From Pseudomonadota bacterium (GTDB lineage: Bacteria > Pseudomonadota > Gammaproteobacteria > Burkholderiales > Eutrophovitaceae): a stretch of 64,000 nt of DNA. The notes beneath the pieces are model-generated. The model did no database searches. It was given only the letters and a program-made list of their open reading frames with translations, and was not told where the DNA came from. How positions within the stretch are numbered: the stretch's first letter is position 1; every line of letters begins with the position of its first letter. Where the stretch lies: the NCBI GenBank assembly GCA_027624715.1, contig JAQBTV010000002.1, positions 58,636 through 122,635 of the forward strand, read 5' to 3'. Below, piece after piece: positions 9,314 through 18,282 of this stretch. The position numbers were made by a program, and so were the translations under genes.

Positions 9314-10768
9314 ATGTCAGCATTAGAAATTAAATCGTATTTAAATTTGATTGACGGTAAATATGTACCGGCTCAAACCGGTCAATCCTTAGATATGATC
9401 AATCCGTGTAATGGGAAAACATTTGCAACCATACCTGATAGTGATGAGGCCGATATTAATGCTGCGGTCTGTGCTGCTCAGAATGCTCTAGATGGTGATT
9501 GGGGTCGGATGGCTCCAGTTGAGCGCAGTCGAATCTTGTACCGCTGGTCTCAGCTTATTTTGGAAAATTTTGAAGAATTAGCTAGTCTTGAATCTCGAGA
9601 TACAGGCAAGCCGATAACGGCAGGTCGTGCTGACATCACCGCAGCGGCCCGATATTTCGAATTCTATGCTGGTGCTGCTGATAAATTACATGGCCAGGTG
9701 ATCCCTTATTTAGGCGGTTACAGCGTCAGTGTGCACCGGGTGCCATATGGCGTAACTGCTCACATCATTCCTTGGAATTATCCTGCGCAACAGTTTGGTC
9801 GGAGTGTGGGCCCTGCGTTAGCCGTCGGGAATGCTGCTGTGGTCAAGCCTTCTGAAGACGCGTGCCTTACCACCTTGGTGATGTCTCAACTCGCACTGGA
9901 GGCCGGTCTTCCAGCAGGGGCACTCAACATTGTTGCTGGATTAGGGGAGAGTGCCGGGGCGGCTTTAGCGAATCACCCACATATTAATTTTATGAGTTTC
10001 ACGGGTTCGCCACGTGTAGGCACTTTAGTCCAGCAGGGGACTGCAAAACATTTCGTTGGGTGTACATTAGAGCTGGGAGGTAAGTCACCGCAACTTATTT
10101 TCTCAGATGCGGATTTAGATAAAGCGCTTCCGACTGTTGTGAAGGCCATCATTCAACATGCGGGACAAACATGCTCCGCCGGAAGTCGGCTACTCGTTCA
10201 AAAAGAAATTTACAACGAATTCATGAACCAAGTGGCAGCGCAGTTCGCGAAAGTGAGAGTGGGAACGCCAGAGATGGATCTCGATTGTGGTCCATTAATG
10301 AACGTGCGACAACAATCCCTTGTTGACGGATTTAGAACCGATGCGATCAAGTCAGGTATCGAACTGCTCGCTGAGGGTGTGTTTGCTGATGGGCTTGATC
10401 AAAACGGTTTTTGGGTGAAGCCGGCACTCTTTGGAAATGTGCCTCGTGATCATCGGTTAGCGTGTGATGAGGTTTTTGGCCCAGTTCTCTCGGCTATACC
10501 TTTTGATGATGAACTTGATGCCATAAGATTGTCGAATGCAACGGATTACGGCTTAGTTGGTTCAGTTTGGACGAAGGATGGAAACCGGCAGCAGCGAGTC
10601 GCAAAACGCATGAACTGTGGACAAGTATTCATCAATAATTATGGTGCTGGGGGTGGTGTGGAGTTACCTTTTGGTGGGATGAAGAAAAGTGGTCATGGGC
10701 GAGAAAAAGGTTTTATAGCGCTTGAGCACTTTACGACTACAAAAACGATAGTTCATCATCACGAATAG
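9314..10768 (+). CDS. NAD(P)-dependent aldehyde dehydrogenase
   Basis: A 484-residue aldehyde dehydrogenase, the second in this divergent region. Seen: the HIIPWNYPAQQFGRSVGPAL stretch of the cofactor site, LELGGKSPQLIFSDAD with the general-base glutamate, the catalytic cysteine in HAGQTCSAGSR near residue 287, and DEVFGPVLSAI. It is clearly different from the minus-strand copy at 1352-2830, so it is not a recent duplicate. A good purine-rich ribosome site lies just upstream of the ATG. Probably oxidises the aldehyde made by the ThDP enzyme, by position only. Confidence 0.92.
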   Translation: MSALEIKSYLNLIDGKYVPAQTGQSLDMINPCNGKTFATIPDSDEADINAAVCAAQNALDGDWGRMAPVERSRILYRWSQLILENFEELASLESRDTGKPITAGRADITAAARYFEFYAGAADKLHGQVIPYLGGYSVSVHRVPYGVTAHIIPWNYPAQQFGRSVGPALAVGNAAVVKPSEDACLTTLVMSQLALEAGLPAGALNIVAGLGESAGAALANHPHINFMSFTGSPRVGTLVQQGTAKHFVGCTLELGGKSPQLIFSDADLDKALPTVVKAIIQHAGQTCSAGSRLLVQKEIYNEFMNQVAAQFAKVRVGTPEMDLDCGPLMNVRQQSLVDGFRTDAIKSGIELLAEGVFADGLDQNGFWVKPALFGNVPRDHRLACDEVFGPVLSAIPFDDELDAIRLSNATDYGLVGSVWTKDGNRQQRVAKRMNCGQVFINNYGAGGGVELPFGGMKKSGHGREKGFIALEHFTTTKTIVHHHE

Positions 10769-10807
10769 ACGATGAACTTTTTGTTATGAACGTTAGACAT
10801 TGATTTA

Positions 10808-11659
10808 ATGGATCCTAAGAATTTATTTAGCGATTGGATTGGGCGCACTGTGACGGCTCTGGATAATGTGGATGAGTCGCGTGTTGCAAAGATGTATGCG
10901 ACGCTTAACATGACAGCCCCGCACCAACTCATGGGTCGGGAGTTACCAAGTTTATGGCATTGGATGTTTTTCGCCGCAGTGGTGCCTTTCTCTGAATTGG
11001 GGAACGATGGACATCCTGAACGGGGTGGGTTTTTACCCTCTGTCGATCTGGCCAGGCGTATGTGGGCGGGCGGGAGGTTAGAGTTTACTAGACCGCTCTT
11101 GGTAGGGAGGGCGATTCGTCGAGAATCTACGATTAAAAATATCGTTTCCAAAAATGGACGGAGTGGAAAAATGGTCTTTGTAACAGTTGCACATCAGATT
11201 CTAGATGAGGACGGGGTATTAATCGATGAAGAACACGACATTGTGTACCGTGATCTGGTATCGCACGATACACCTTCTCCTAAGTTTAAAATAGCCGACG
11301 AGTTACCTGATTTTTCGAAGGAGGTTTCCCCTGATCCTGTGACGCTCTTTCGATACTCTGCGTTGACCTTTAACGGCCATCGAATTCACTATGACCGCAA
11401 ATACTGTTTGGAAGAGGAAGGCTATCCAGGTCTGGTGTTTCATGGTCCGCTGACGGCAACCTATTTGGTGCAGCTGCTATTTTCTCAAAATAAAGATTTA
11501 CTTCTTACTGGTTTTCAATTTCGTGCAGTCAAACCTTTATACGATACACATAATTTTATGACTCATGGTAAGGGAAAAGGGACAGGTGCTTATAATTTGT
11601 GGGCGACAGATTATCGAGGGCATATTGCGATGGAAGCGCGAGCGACGTGTAAGTCCTAA
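10808..11659 (+). CDS. MaoC-like hydratase, mesaconyl-C4-CoA / 3-methylfumaryl-CoA hydratase-like
   Basis: A 283-residue double-hotdog protein of the FAS1-like dehydratase/HTD2 type. The N-terminal half has the family segments SLWHWMFF, LGNDGHPERGGFLPSVD and RRMWAGGRLEF. The second half has FRYSALTFNGHRIHYDRKY, where the aspartate/histidine pair of the hydratase lies, then GLVFHGPLTATYL. Characterised relatives hydrate mesaconyl-C4-CoA or 3-methylfumaryl-CoA. It is 39 nt downstream of the aldehyde dehydrogenase and 32 nt upstream of an acyl-CoA dehydrogenase, consistent with desaturation then hydration of a CoA-bound acid. Confidence 0.83.
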   Translation: MDPKNLFSDWIGRTVTALDNVDESRVAKMYATLNMTAPHQLMGRELPSLWHWMFFAAVVPFSELGNDGHPERGGFLPSVDLARRMWAGGRLEFTRPLLVGRAIRRESTIKNIVSKNGRSGKMVFVTVAHQILDEDGVLIDEEHDIVYRDLVSHDTPSPKFKIADELPDFSKEVSPDPVTLFRYSALTFNGHRIHYDRKYCLEEEGYPGLVFHGPLTATYLVQLLFSQNKDLLLTGFQFRAVKPLYDTHNFMTHGKGKGTGAYNLWATDYRGHIAMEARATCKS

Positions 11660-11691
11660 CCGAGTTGTATTAATTAAGAACGGAATAAGAT

Positions 11692-12852
11692 ATGCGTATT
11701 GCTGAAGATCAGTATCAAGAAATTAGAGATGGTGTCCGCGCGGTTTGTGGACAGTTTCCAGATGAATATCATCGATTGATTGATTCAAAAAGGACTTACC
11801 CCGAGGAATTTGTTAACGCGCTAACGGCGGCCGGATGGTTATCAGCGATGATTCCAGAGGAGTATGGTGGTTCCGGTCTTGGTTTGACCGAGGCTTCGGT
11901 GATTATGGAAGAGATTAATCGCTCAGGCGGAAATGCAGGTGCTTGCCATGGCCAAATGTATAACATGGGTACATTATTACGTCATGGTTCCGACGAACAG
12001 AAAAAGCAATACCTGCCTGCAATTGCGCGCGGCGATCTGCGACTTCAGTCTATGGGGGTTACGGAGCCTACTACTGGAACCGATACAACTAAAATTAAGA
12101 CGGTTGCGGTGAAGAAGGGTGATCGTTATGTTGTGAATGGCCAAAAGGTTTGGATCTCACGGGTACAGCATTCAGACCTTATGATTTTGTTAGCTAGAAC
12201 TACCCCGACGCAAGAAGTCACTAAAAAGTCCGAAGGGATGTCCATTTTCATCGTAGATCTGCATCATGCGATAGCCAACGGCCTGACTGTTCGACCGATT
12301 GAAAATATGGTTAATCATGAGACTAATGAATTGTTTTTTGATGAATTAGAAATCCCTGTTGAAAATTTGATTGGAGAAGAGGGTAAGGGGTTTCGATACA
12401 TATTGGATGGCCTCAATGCTGAGAGAACGTTGATTGCCGCAGAGTGTATTGGTGATGGCTACTGGTTTGTTGATCGAGCTACGAAGTATGCGAAGGAGAG
12501 GATTGTGTTTGATCGGCCTATTGGCAAAAATCAAGGAGTTCAATTCCCAATTGCTGAATCGTTTATTGAGGTCGAGGCGGCAAACCTCATGCGTTGGAAG
12601 GCCTGTGAATTATTCGATGCAAAACTTCCCTGTGGATCGGAGTCAAATATGGCCAAGTATTTAGCGGCGAAAGCATCATGGGAAGCGGCCAATGTATGCA
12701 TGCAAACTTATGGCGGTTTTGGATTTGCGTCTGAGTATGACATTGAAAGAAAGTTTCGAGAAACACGGCTTTATCAAGTGGCGCCGATATCAACTAATTT
12801 AATTTTATCTTACACGGCGGAACATGTTCTTGGCTTGCCTCGGTCGTTTTAA
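11692..12852 (+). CDS. Acyl-CoA dehydrogenase
   Basis: A 386-residue FAD-dependent acyl-CoA dehydrogenase. Visible: the AAGWLSAMIPEEYGGSG helix, SMGVTEPTTGTDTTKIKT at the flavin-binding loop, KVWISRVQHSD, and QTYGGFGFASEYDIERK. The segment GLNAERTLIAAE has Glu where isovaleryl- and long-chain-type enzymes keep their catalytic base, while the medium-chain-type position (usually EGTSE) reads QVAPISTN here. I therefore infer the isovaleryl/long-chain arrangement of the active site. The electron acceptor would be ETF. It belongs to the plus-strand operon between the MaoC-like hydratase and an SDR. Confidence 0.92.
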   Translation: MRIAEDQYQEIRDGVRAVCGQFPDEYHRLIDSKRTYPEEFVNALTAAGWLSAMIPEEYGGSGLGLTEASVIMEEINRSGGNAGACHGQMYNMGTLLRHGSDEQKKQYLPAIARGDLRLQSMGVTEPTTGTDTTKIKTVAVKKGDRYVVNGQKVWISRVQHSDLMILLARTTPTQEVTKKSEGMSIFIVDLHHAIANGLTVRPIENMVNHETNELFFDELEIPVENLIGEEGKGFRYILDGLNAERTLIAAECIGDGYWFVDRATKYAKERIVFDRPIGKNQGVQFPIAESFIEVEAANLMRWKACELFDAKLPCGSESNMAKYLAAKASWEAANVCMQTYGGFGFASEYDIERKFRETRLYQVAPISTNLILSYTAEHVLGLPRSF

Positions 12853-12891
12853 TACAGGTTTTATTATTTAAAGAAGTCTAGAGAGGCTGCG

Positions 12892-13674
12892 ATGGATTTA
12901 AATTTAGAAGGAAAGCGTGCGCTCGTCACAGGTGCATCTAAGGGTATAGGTTTAGCGGTAGCAAAAGGTCTTTTATTTGAGGGGTGTGATGTGCATCTTG
13001 TCGCTCGTTCAGAAGATGCGCTGAAAGATGTAAGCGCTAAACTTAACGAGGTAGCACAAGGGCGGATCTCATATAGCGCTCTTGATTTGTCTAAATCTGA
13101 AAATATTCTGCTTCTGTTAACCGCAGCTGGACCCATCGATATCTTAGTTAATAACGCAGGCGCTATTCCTGGTGGAGATCTGCAGACTATTGATGAGGTT
13201 AGGTGGCGCGATGCTTGGGACTTGAAAGTTTTTGGCTATATCAATCTGAGTCGGGCTGTGTATCAGCAAATGGCTGAAAAAAATTCAGGTGTGATTATCA
13301 ATGTGACCGGACTCGCTGCAGACCGATTGGATACAAATTACATCGCTGGATCTTCGGCGAATGCGTCGTTAAATGCGTTTTCCAGAGCTTTAGGTAGTAA
13401 TAGCTTTAAGGATGGAATTCGTTGTTTGGCTGTGAGTCCGGGCGCGGTTGAAACCGATCGTATGGTGACCTTGATGAAGGCTAAAGCCGTCCTAGAGCTG
13501 GGTAGTGAAGATCGGTGGCGTGATCTGTTGAAGAGCCTCCCCTATGGCCGCGCGGCAACCACTAATGAAGTCGCTGATGTGGTTTTATTTCTTGCGTCTG
13601 CACGCGCTTCCTATCTCAGCGGGATTGTGGTTAACGTTGATGGGGGTCATAGCTCCAGAGGAGGGGTGTTTTAG
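12892..13674 (+). CDS. Short-chain dehydrogenase/reductase with an atypical active site
   Basis: A 260-residue SDR. The cofactor turn TGASKGIGLAVAKG and the NNAG motif are intact, and the C terminus SGIVVNVDGG is normal. The active-site stretch is not: where the classical Ser and YxxxK motif are expected the sequence reads NVTGLAADRLDTNYIAGSSAN, so the Tyr is kept but the Lys is Ser and the catalytic Ser is Thr. From memory, SDR relatives with YIxGxxGN at this site exist, so this may be a subfamily trait rather than damage. Last gene of the plus-strand arm, 39 nt after the acyl-CoA dehydrogenase. Confidence 0.85.
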   Translation: MDLNLEGKRALVTGASKGIGLAVAKGLLFEGCDVHLVARSEDALKDVSAKLNEVAQGRISYSALDLSKSENILLLLTAAGPIDILVNNAGAIPGGDLQTIDEVRWRDAWDLKVFGYINLSRAVYQQMAEKNSGVIINVTGLAADRLDTNYIAGSSANASLNAFSRALGSNSFKDGIRCLAVSPGAVETDRMVTLMKAKAVLELGSEDRWRDLLKSLPYGRAATTNEVADVVLFLASARASYLSGIVVNVDGGHSSRGGVF

Positions 13675-13750
13675 ATTTCCCTAAAATAATAATCATTTTT
13701 ATTAATTCTCATGTGCGTACGCAGGACAATCAATCGTGTTTTTTTCTGAG

Positions 13751-14884
13751 CTAAAGTACTCGAGTGCCAAACTTGGCGACAGCCCGTTCAGATAGACGGA
13801 GCCCAAGACCGGGTTCTTCATTGAGTGTTAGCACCCCTTCCTTGATTACCGGAGGATTTTCGTAGAGCTCGGCTTGAAGTGGGTCCCGCTCAGGGTCAGT
13901 GAACGATTCGACAATGCAGCCGGCGGGACTGCCTGCCACAATGTGTGCATGAATAAAGCAGTCATGATGAGGGGCTATTTGTATATGATTGAGCTCGCAA
14001 AGGGCTGAAAGTTTTCGTCCTTCTGTGAAACCTCCTGTCATCGTACAGTCGAACTGTAAAATATCAATGGACTGCTCATCGATAAGCGATCGACAACCCC
14101 AGGTTGTTAATTCACTTTCACCTGCTGATAATGGTATCGATGTTTTCTGTGAGAGTAGCTTAAGTTCTCGGCGGTCATCGGCCCACCGCACGGGTTCTTC
14201 CAGCCATCGAGGGCGCAGCGGCTCCAGCAGTTTTGCTCCCTCTATTGCGGTCCTTAGATCCCAACCTCGGTTAACATCAACCATCAAGTCACAGTCATCT
14301 CCGATGACTTCGCGAATGACCGCCATACGCTCAATATCCTCCGCGAGTGTCACGCCCCCAACCTTACCTTTGAATCCTGTGTGTCCTTGTGCTTTGAGCA
14401 TCTGGATTTCGTCTCGTAGTTCGATTAGGTCCTTGCCATCTCGGTAATAAGCGCAGGTTACATAACACGGTATTGCGTCGCGATACCCTCCGAACAGTTT
14501 GTACAGTGGGAGATTTGCATGCTTGCCAAGGATATCCCAGCAGGCAATATCTACGGCAGCAGCAATCCGCATCAATGCCTCTTTGCCCCAACCCTTCTCA
14601 TGTGCTAATCGAGAATGAGTCAAGTTAAATAAGGTCTGAAATAACTTTTCAGTGGCCAGAGGGTCTGCCCCCATGATTTGGTCACTGATTCCAGTTTTAA
14701 AGCAGTGCACTGCCGCTTCGATTGGCGTGTAGCTTGTGGCCAGCCCAAAACCCTCAATACCAGAGTCGGTGCGTAACTTAACGAGAATTTCATTTGCCCT
14801 GGGAACGATAAAGTGGCTGACCCAATGCGGCCTACCCGTGTTTGCTGCTTGAAGAATATACACTTCTAAATTGGTGATTTTCAT
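13751..14884 (-). CDS. Mandelate racemase / muconate lactonizing enzyme family protein (enolase superfamily)
   Basis: A 377-residue enolase-superfamily enzyme, probably an acid-sugar or hydroxyacid dehydratase. The barrel shows the Lys-based acid/base motif GFKGKVGG, metal ligands in DVNRGWD and WLEEPVRW, a third acidic ligand in SAGESELTTWG, and a histidine base in APHHDCFIHAH. Members abstract a proton alpha to a carboxylate with a bound Mg ion. Its 3' end faces the SDR gene, and its start lies 60 nt from the end of the small membrane protein gene on the same strand, downstream of an MFS carrier that could import its substrate. Confidence 0.9.
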   Translation of the reverse strand: MKITNLEVYILQAANTGRPHWVSHFIVPRANEILVKLRTDSGIEGFGLATSYTPIEAAVHCFKTGISDQIMGADPLATEKLFQTLFNLTHSRLAHEKGWGKEALMRIAAAVDIACWDILGKHANLPLYKLFGGYRDAIPCYVTCAYYRDGKDLIELRDEIQMLKAQGHTGFKGKVGGVTLAEDIERMAVIREVIGDDCDLMVDVNRGWDLRTAIEGAKLLEPLRPRWLEEPVRWADDRRELKLLSQKTSIPLSAGESELTTWGCRSLIDEQSIDILQFDCTMTGGFTEGRKLSALCELNHIQIAPHHDCFIHAHIVAGSPAGCIVESFTDPERDPLQAELYENPPVIKEGVLTLNEEPGLGLRLSERAVAKFGTRVL

Positions 14885-14944
14885 GGTTTGCGTTTGGTTT
14901 ATAAAATAGGTTGTTTAGTTGAGTTATTGATACGTTCAATATTT

Positions 14945-15505
14945 TTATTTTTTACGAAATGTTCGGAATAGCAATATCACTGGTAGTAGAGTCAAGCCAT
15001 ATCCGATACAAAGCAGTAGATAGCTGGGAGATGTCACGTTCTTCTTGATCGATAGCGCGAGTGGTGGCGACTCACGTGTGTTTGAGATCGATTCGATTAA
15101 GAGCATAAATTTTTCTGGATAAGGAATCGATATCGGCCCCAAGCTGAGCGCAGAGAAGGGCCACAATGAGTTCACCTTAATATTTTCGTTAAATAAAAAG
15201 GCGGTTCCAGTAGATAGAGAAAGTGTGAACCCATTGAGTTGCCCGCATCGCACCGGTGCACAAGAAATTTTGACGAGTAAAACATTGTCAGCTGGCGATA
15301 ATGGAATTTCTATTGGTTGATAGCTTAAACCTCTGGTGATACGGAATATCGATCCATCATTAAGTATCCAACGGTCACTTTTTTGATTAAGCATCACGGT
15401 ACTAAGGACTTCTCCGGAAAAAGCCAAGCAATAGAAGTGGTAGGCTGGACCTAACAGGATGCCGACGACGAACAATGTAATGATTTTTATTTGAACTTGG
15501 GTCAT
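14945..15505 (-). CDS. Unrecognised two-span membrane protein
   Basis: 186 residues, not recognised. A hydrophobic segment at about residues 7-27 and another at about 160-180 bracket an apparently extracytoplasmic region of roughly 130 residues; the protein ends in a basic tail (FRTFRKK). The central part has two cysteines close together (ISCAPVRCGQ) that could form a disulfide outside the cytoplasm. It starts 13 nt after the MFS gene stops, so the two are almost certainly cotranscribed. Function unknown; accessory role with the carrier is only a positional guess. Confidence 0.6.
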   Translation of the reverse strand: MTQVQIKIITLFVVGILLGPAYHFYCLAFSGEVLSTVMLNQKSDRWILNDGSIFRITRGLSYQPIEIPLSPADNVLLVKISCAPVRCGQLNGFTLSLSTGTAFLFNENIKVNSLWPFSALSLGPISIPYPEKFMLLIESISNTRESPPLALSIKKNVTSPSYLLLCIGYGLTLLPVILLFRTFRKK

Positions 15506-15518
15506 GCGTAGTGCTGCG

Positions 15519-16724
15519 TTACGCAGTTACCAATCTTTGATGTCGAACCTCGATTGCGGCGAGGATGGCGGTAAATTGAAATAAACCGATAAGAAAAAAT
15601 ACCCATATCGATAAATTTGAGTCCATTAGTAATCCGAAGATTAAAGGCGCTATTGCAAGTCCAATATCTAAACCCGAATACACAACCCCGTAAACGCGGC
15701 CTGTTGACCCCTTCGGTGATGCTGCGCGAACAAGCATGTCGCGTGAGGGGCCAGCCACACCAGCACCCAAGCCGATAATTCCTAGTAGGAGGATAACAGA
15801 CCAACCTTGAAACAAGCCTAATCCAGTGATGATTGCTGTGGCGCCTGCGATAAACAGGGCTAGCATAATGACTAGGTCGTGGCGACCTGTCATTGAAGCG
15901 ATAAAACCTCCAATTAATAGCCCGATTGCACTTGCCAGCATGTAGGTTGTGATACCCGCTATTGCCATTGTGTGAGGTATCGAGTAAATCGTTGAAAGGG
16001 CTGCTGGGGCGAAACTTTGAATCCCCCCGAATGCCAGAGCTGATATTAGAAAGAATGTAAAGCACATCCAAACAGCCTTGATTTTAAGAAACTTAAAACT
16101 ATTGGTATTAATATTCGATAGTTTTGCTTCGTTATTGCTACTTTCATTTTTATTCGCAAGAAGATGGCGATTGATGTACAACAGCGCCACAGCACTGAAC
16201 GCAACTAATGACGTGGCAGCGATTGCTATCCTCCAATTAAACAATCCAGTTAACCCAACTAAGAAAACAGGAGCGGCAGCCCAACCTAATGCACCTGAAA
16301 TACCGTGTGTACTGTAGGCATGCCCTAGTCGTTTTGTATGTATTTTTTGATTGAGTATTGAGTAATCTGCAGGGTGAAAAACGCTGTTTCCCACCCCGGC
16401 CATTAATGCAAATCCAATCAGCGAAAAATAGCTAAAACTGAGTGAAAAGCCTAAAGAGGCAATTCCGGATAGGGTGAGTCCTAATAAGAGTGCACGGATT
16501 GCTCCATAACGATCAACAAAAAATCCAGCCAGAGTCTGGCCGATACCTGAAGTGATAAAAAATACGGTCATCAGAAAACCGAGTTGCGTATTCGACAGAT
16601 CAAATGCGGCTTTAATCCAGGGAAACAACGCGGGAAGTATGAGGTGAAAAAAGTGCGAAGCCCCATGACCGATACTGATTAATCCAATAATTAGTACATC
16701 ATGCTTAGTTCGGCTTAGAAACAT
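15519..16724 (-). CDS. MFS transporter, 12 predicted membrane spans
   Basis: A 401-residue major facilitator. The first helices carry GHGASHFFHLILPALFPWIK, similar to fosmidomycin-resistance-like and related organic-acid carriers. The loop between helices 2 and 3 has GFFVDRYGAIRALLLG, the usual D-R-x-G motif, and the region around residue 115 has GNSVFHPADYS. The hydrophobic pattern fits two six-helix halves with a cytoplasmic linker rich in Asn, Ser and Lys near residues 190-210. Followed on the same strand by a small membrane protein and an enolase-superfamily gene, so a carboxylate or sugar-acid substrate is plausible. Confidence 0.87.
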   Translation of the reverse strand: MFLSRTKHDVLIIGLISIGHGASHFFHLILPALFPWIKAAFDLSNTQLGFLMTVFFITSGIGQTLAGFFVDRYGAIRALLLGLTLSGIASLGFSLSFSYFSLIGFALMAGVGNSVFHPADYSILNQKIHTKRLGHAYSTHGISGALGWAAAPVFLVGLTGLFNWRIAIAATSLVAFSAVALLYINRHLLANKNESSNNEAKLSNINTNSFKFLKIKAVWMCFTFFLISALAFGGIQSFAPAALSTIYSIPHTMAIAGITTYMLASAIGLLIGGFIASMTGRHDLVIMLALFIAGATAIITGLGLFQGWSVILLLGIIGLGAGVAGPSRDMLVRAASPKGSTGRVYGVVYSGLDIGLAIAPLIFGLLMDSNLSIWVFFLIGLFQFTAILAAIEVRHQRLVTA

Positions 16725-16918
16725 GTTTGTTAAGTATTAATCATAACGATAGACAAGGTAGGATTTGTACTTTGGTATTTTGACACGTTTTCTTATTGAG
16801 AAATTTAAATAACTTAGGAATAAGCGCATGTTGTTCTGCTGTCAGGGTTTAAGCTGTAAATCAGATAAACTGGTGAGGTAATTCAAATACTATTAAACAA
16901 AGAATGTAGGAGAAAAAT

Positions 16919-17695
16919 GTGGACTTACAATTAACAAATACAAGAGTGATCGTAACGGCAGGGGCGGGCGGTATTGGGCTTAAGATCACTGAGCGGCTGC
17001 TGGCCGAAGGCGCATCAGTTTATATTTGTGATATCGACGTTGCAGCCTTGGATGCGGTTAAAGAAAAAAATCCAGCCCTGATGACTGGTGTTTGTGATGT
17101 ATCCAAACGAGATTCGGTTTCCAATATGATTGAGCAAGCTGTAAAGGGGTTGGGTGGTTTGGATTGCTTGATTAATAATGCTGGGATTGCAGGGCCGACT
17201 GGTTCATTTCATGAGATTGATCCAGTTGACTGGGATCGGTGTATCGAGGTTTGCCTGACGGGGCAATTCAATTGTGCACGTCTTGTTGTTGACTACCTCA
17301 AAAAATCAAATAATGCATCCATTGTTAATTTGTCCTCTGCTGCTGGACGATTTGGTTTTCCAAATCGAGCACCATACTCCGCAGCAAAGTGGGGCGTTGT
17401 CGGCTTCACTAAGTCGTTATCAATGGAATTAGGTGCATTTGGCATTCGTTGTAATGCGGTGTTGCCTGGTCCGGTTGATGGGGCGCGAATACAGGCAGTT
17501 ATTAAAGAGAAAGCGAATATTGCAGGGCAAACCGCGGAAGAATTCACAAAAACGTGGTTATCGATGATGTCTATGAAAGAGTTGATTGATCCACGGCAAC
17601 TTGCGGATCTCATCGCATTTATTGTTTCTCCATTGGGCCGAACAATCTCCGGGCAAGCGTTAAATGTCGACGGTGATATGCAGTGTTTAATGTAA
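16919..17695 (+). CDS. Short-chain dehydrogenase/reductase
   Basis: A 258-residue classical SDR with all key motifs: TAGAGGIGLKI for the cofactor, NNAG near residue 87, the catalytic Ser in VNLSSAAGRFG and YSAAK near residue 154. The C-terminal SGQALNVDGD is normal. The start is GTG at 16919 with AGGAGA 5 nt upstream; an ATG two bases earlier is out of frame and opens only five codons. It is divergent from the MFS gene and may be transcribed alone. It resembles 3-hydroxyacyl or sugar-alcohol dehydrogenases, but the substrate is undetermined. Confidence 0.9.
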   Translation: MDLQLTNTRVIVTAGAGGIGLKITERLLAEGASVYICDIDVAALDAVKEKNPALMTGVCDVSKRDSVSNMIEQAVKGLGGLDCLINNAGIAGPTGSFHEIDPVDWDRCIEVCLTGQFNCARLVVDYLKKSNNASIVNLSSAAGRFGFPNRAPYSAAKWGVVGFTKSLSMELGAFGIRCNAVLPGPVDGARIQAVIKEKANIAGQTAEEFTKTWLSMMSMKELIDPRQLADLIAFIVSPLGRTISGQALNVDGDMQCLM

Positions 17696-17715
17696 GAAAG
17701 TTCGTTGCGTTATAA

Positions 17716-18185
17716 AAAAAATATGAGATTGTAGGGTTTTCACCGCATTATGCGGAGGCGTTTAAAAAATTAAACCTTGAGTGGATCGAAAAGTTCTTTG
17801 AGCCTGAAGAGATAGATCTGAAGATGCTCTCGAACCCTCAGCAATCATTTATTGATTCAGATGGTACCGTTATCTTCGCCATAGTCGAAGGTCTCGCATT
17901 GGGGTGTTGTGACTTACTAAAACACAGTGACACCACTTATGAGATTTCGAAGATGGCCGTTACCCCAAGTTACAAGACCTTGGTTTGGGGCGGGCGATGT
18001 TGCGTCAAATTGTTCAAATTGCAGAGGGTCTGGGCGCGACGCAAATAGAGATCATGTCAAACACTATTTTGGAGTCGGCGATTGGACTGTATAAATCGGT
18101 CGGATTTGTTGAAATACCGTTGACAAGTGATGCGTATGCACGCGTAAATATCTCGCTACGTTTAGGGTTGTCTAACTTTGATTAA
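17716..18185 (+). pseudogene. GNAT acetyltransferase, frameshifted
   Basis: Two overlapping frames together encode a GNAT protein. The first frame reads HYAEAFKKLNLEWIEKFFEP and continues to YEISKMAVTPSYK; the second picks up at LGLGRAMLRQIVQ and continues through LYKSVGFVEIPLTSDAY to the stop at 18183-18185. The shift is at about 17977-17978 and is explained by loss of one base right before the acetyl-CoA-binding loop. The first frame also has no clear start after the TAA at 17713-17715. Either a pseudogene or a sequencing error at one base plus an unusual start; the missing start favours decay. Confidence 0.75.
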
Positions 18186-18196
18186 GTCTCATCTTT

Positions 18197-18247
18197 GTGT
18201 GAGAAATCGCAGGGGTTAGAAACCTTTTCTATCTGCGACTGTCACAC
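18197..18247 (+). promoter_or_regulatory. Nested inverted repeat upstream of soxY
   Basis: GTGTGA (18197-18202) pairs with TCACAC (18242-18247), and TCGCAG (18207-18212) pairs with CTGCGA (18233-18238). A small inner GGTT/AACC hairpin lies at 18214-18224. No T-run follows, so it does not look like an intrinsic terminator. It may be a regulatory leader or operator for soxYZ, whose start is about 105 nt downstream. Function is inferred from symmetry alone. Confidence 0.35.
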
Positions 18248-18282
18248 TATTTGTGAAAGTGTATGGTTTTGTGATCAAATTA

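Noticed and set aside
10759..11151. Minus-strand open frame of 130 codons
   Set aside because: Entirely antisense to the MaoC-like hydratase gene, which has clear family motifs.
13989..14447. Plus-strand open frame of 152 codons
   Set aside because: Antisense to the enolase-superfamily gene; Ser/Arg-rich shadow with no motif.
15502..16071. Minus-strand open frame of 189 codons overlapping the MFS gene
   Set aside because: Same strand but another frame within the MFS coding region; Arg/Ser/His-rich composition without hydrophobic pattern, a frame shadow.
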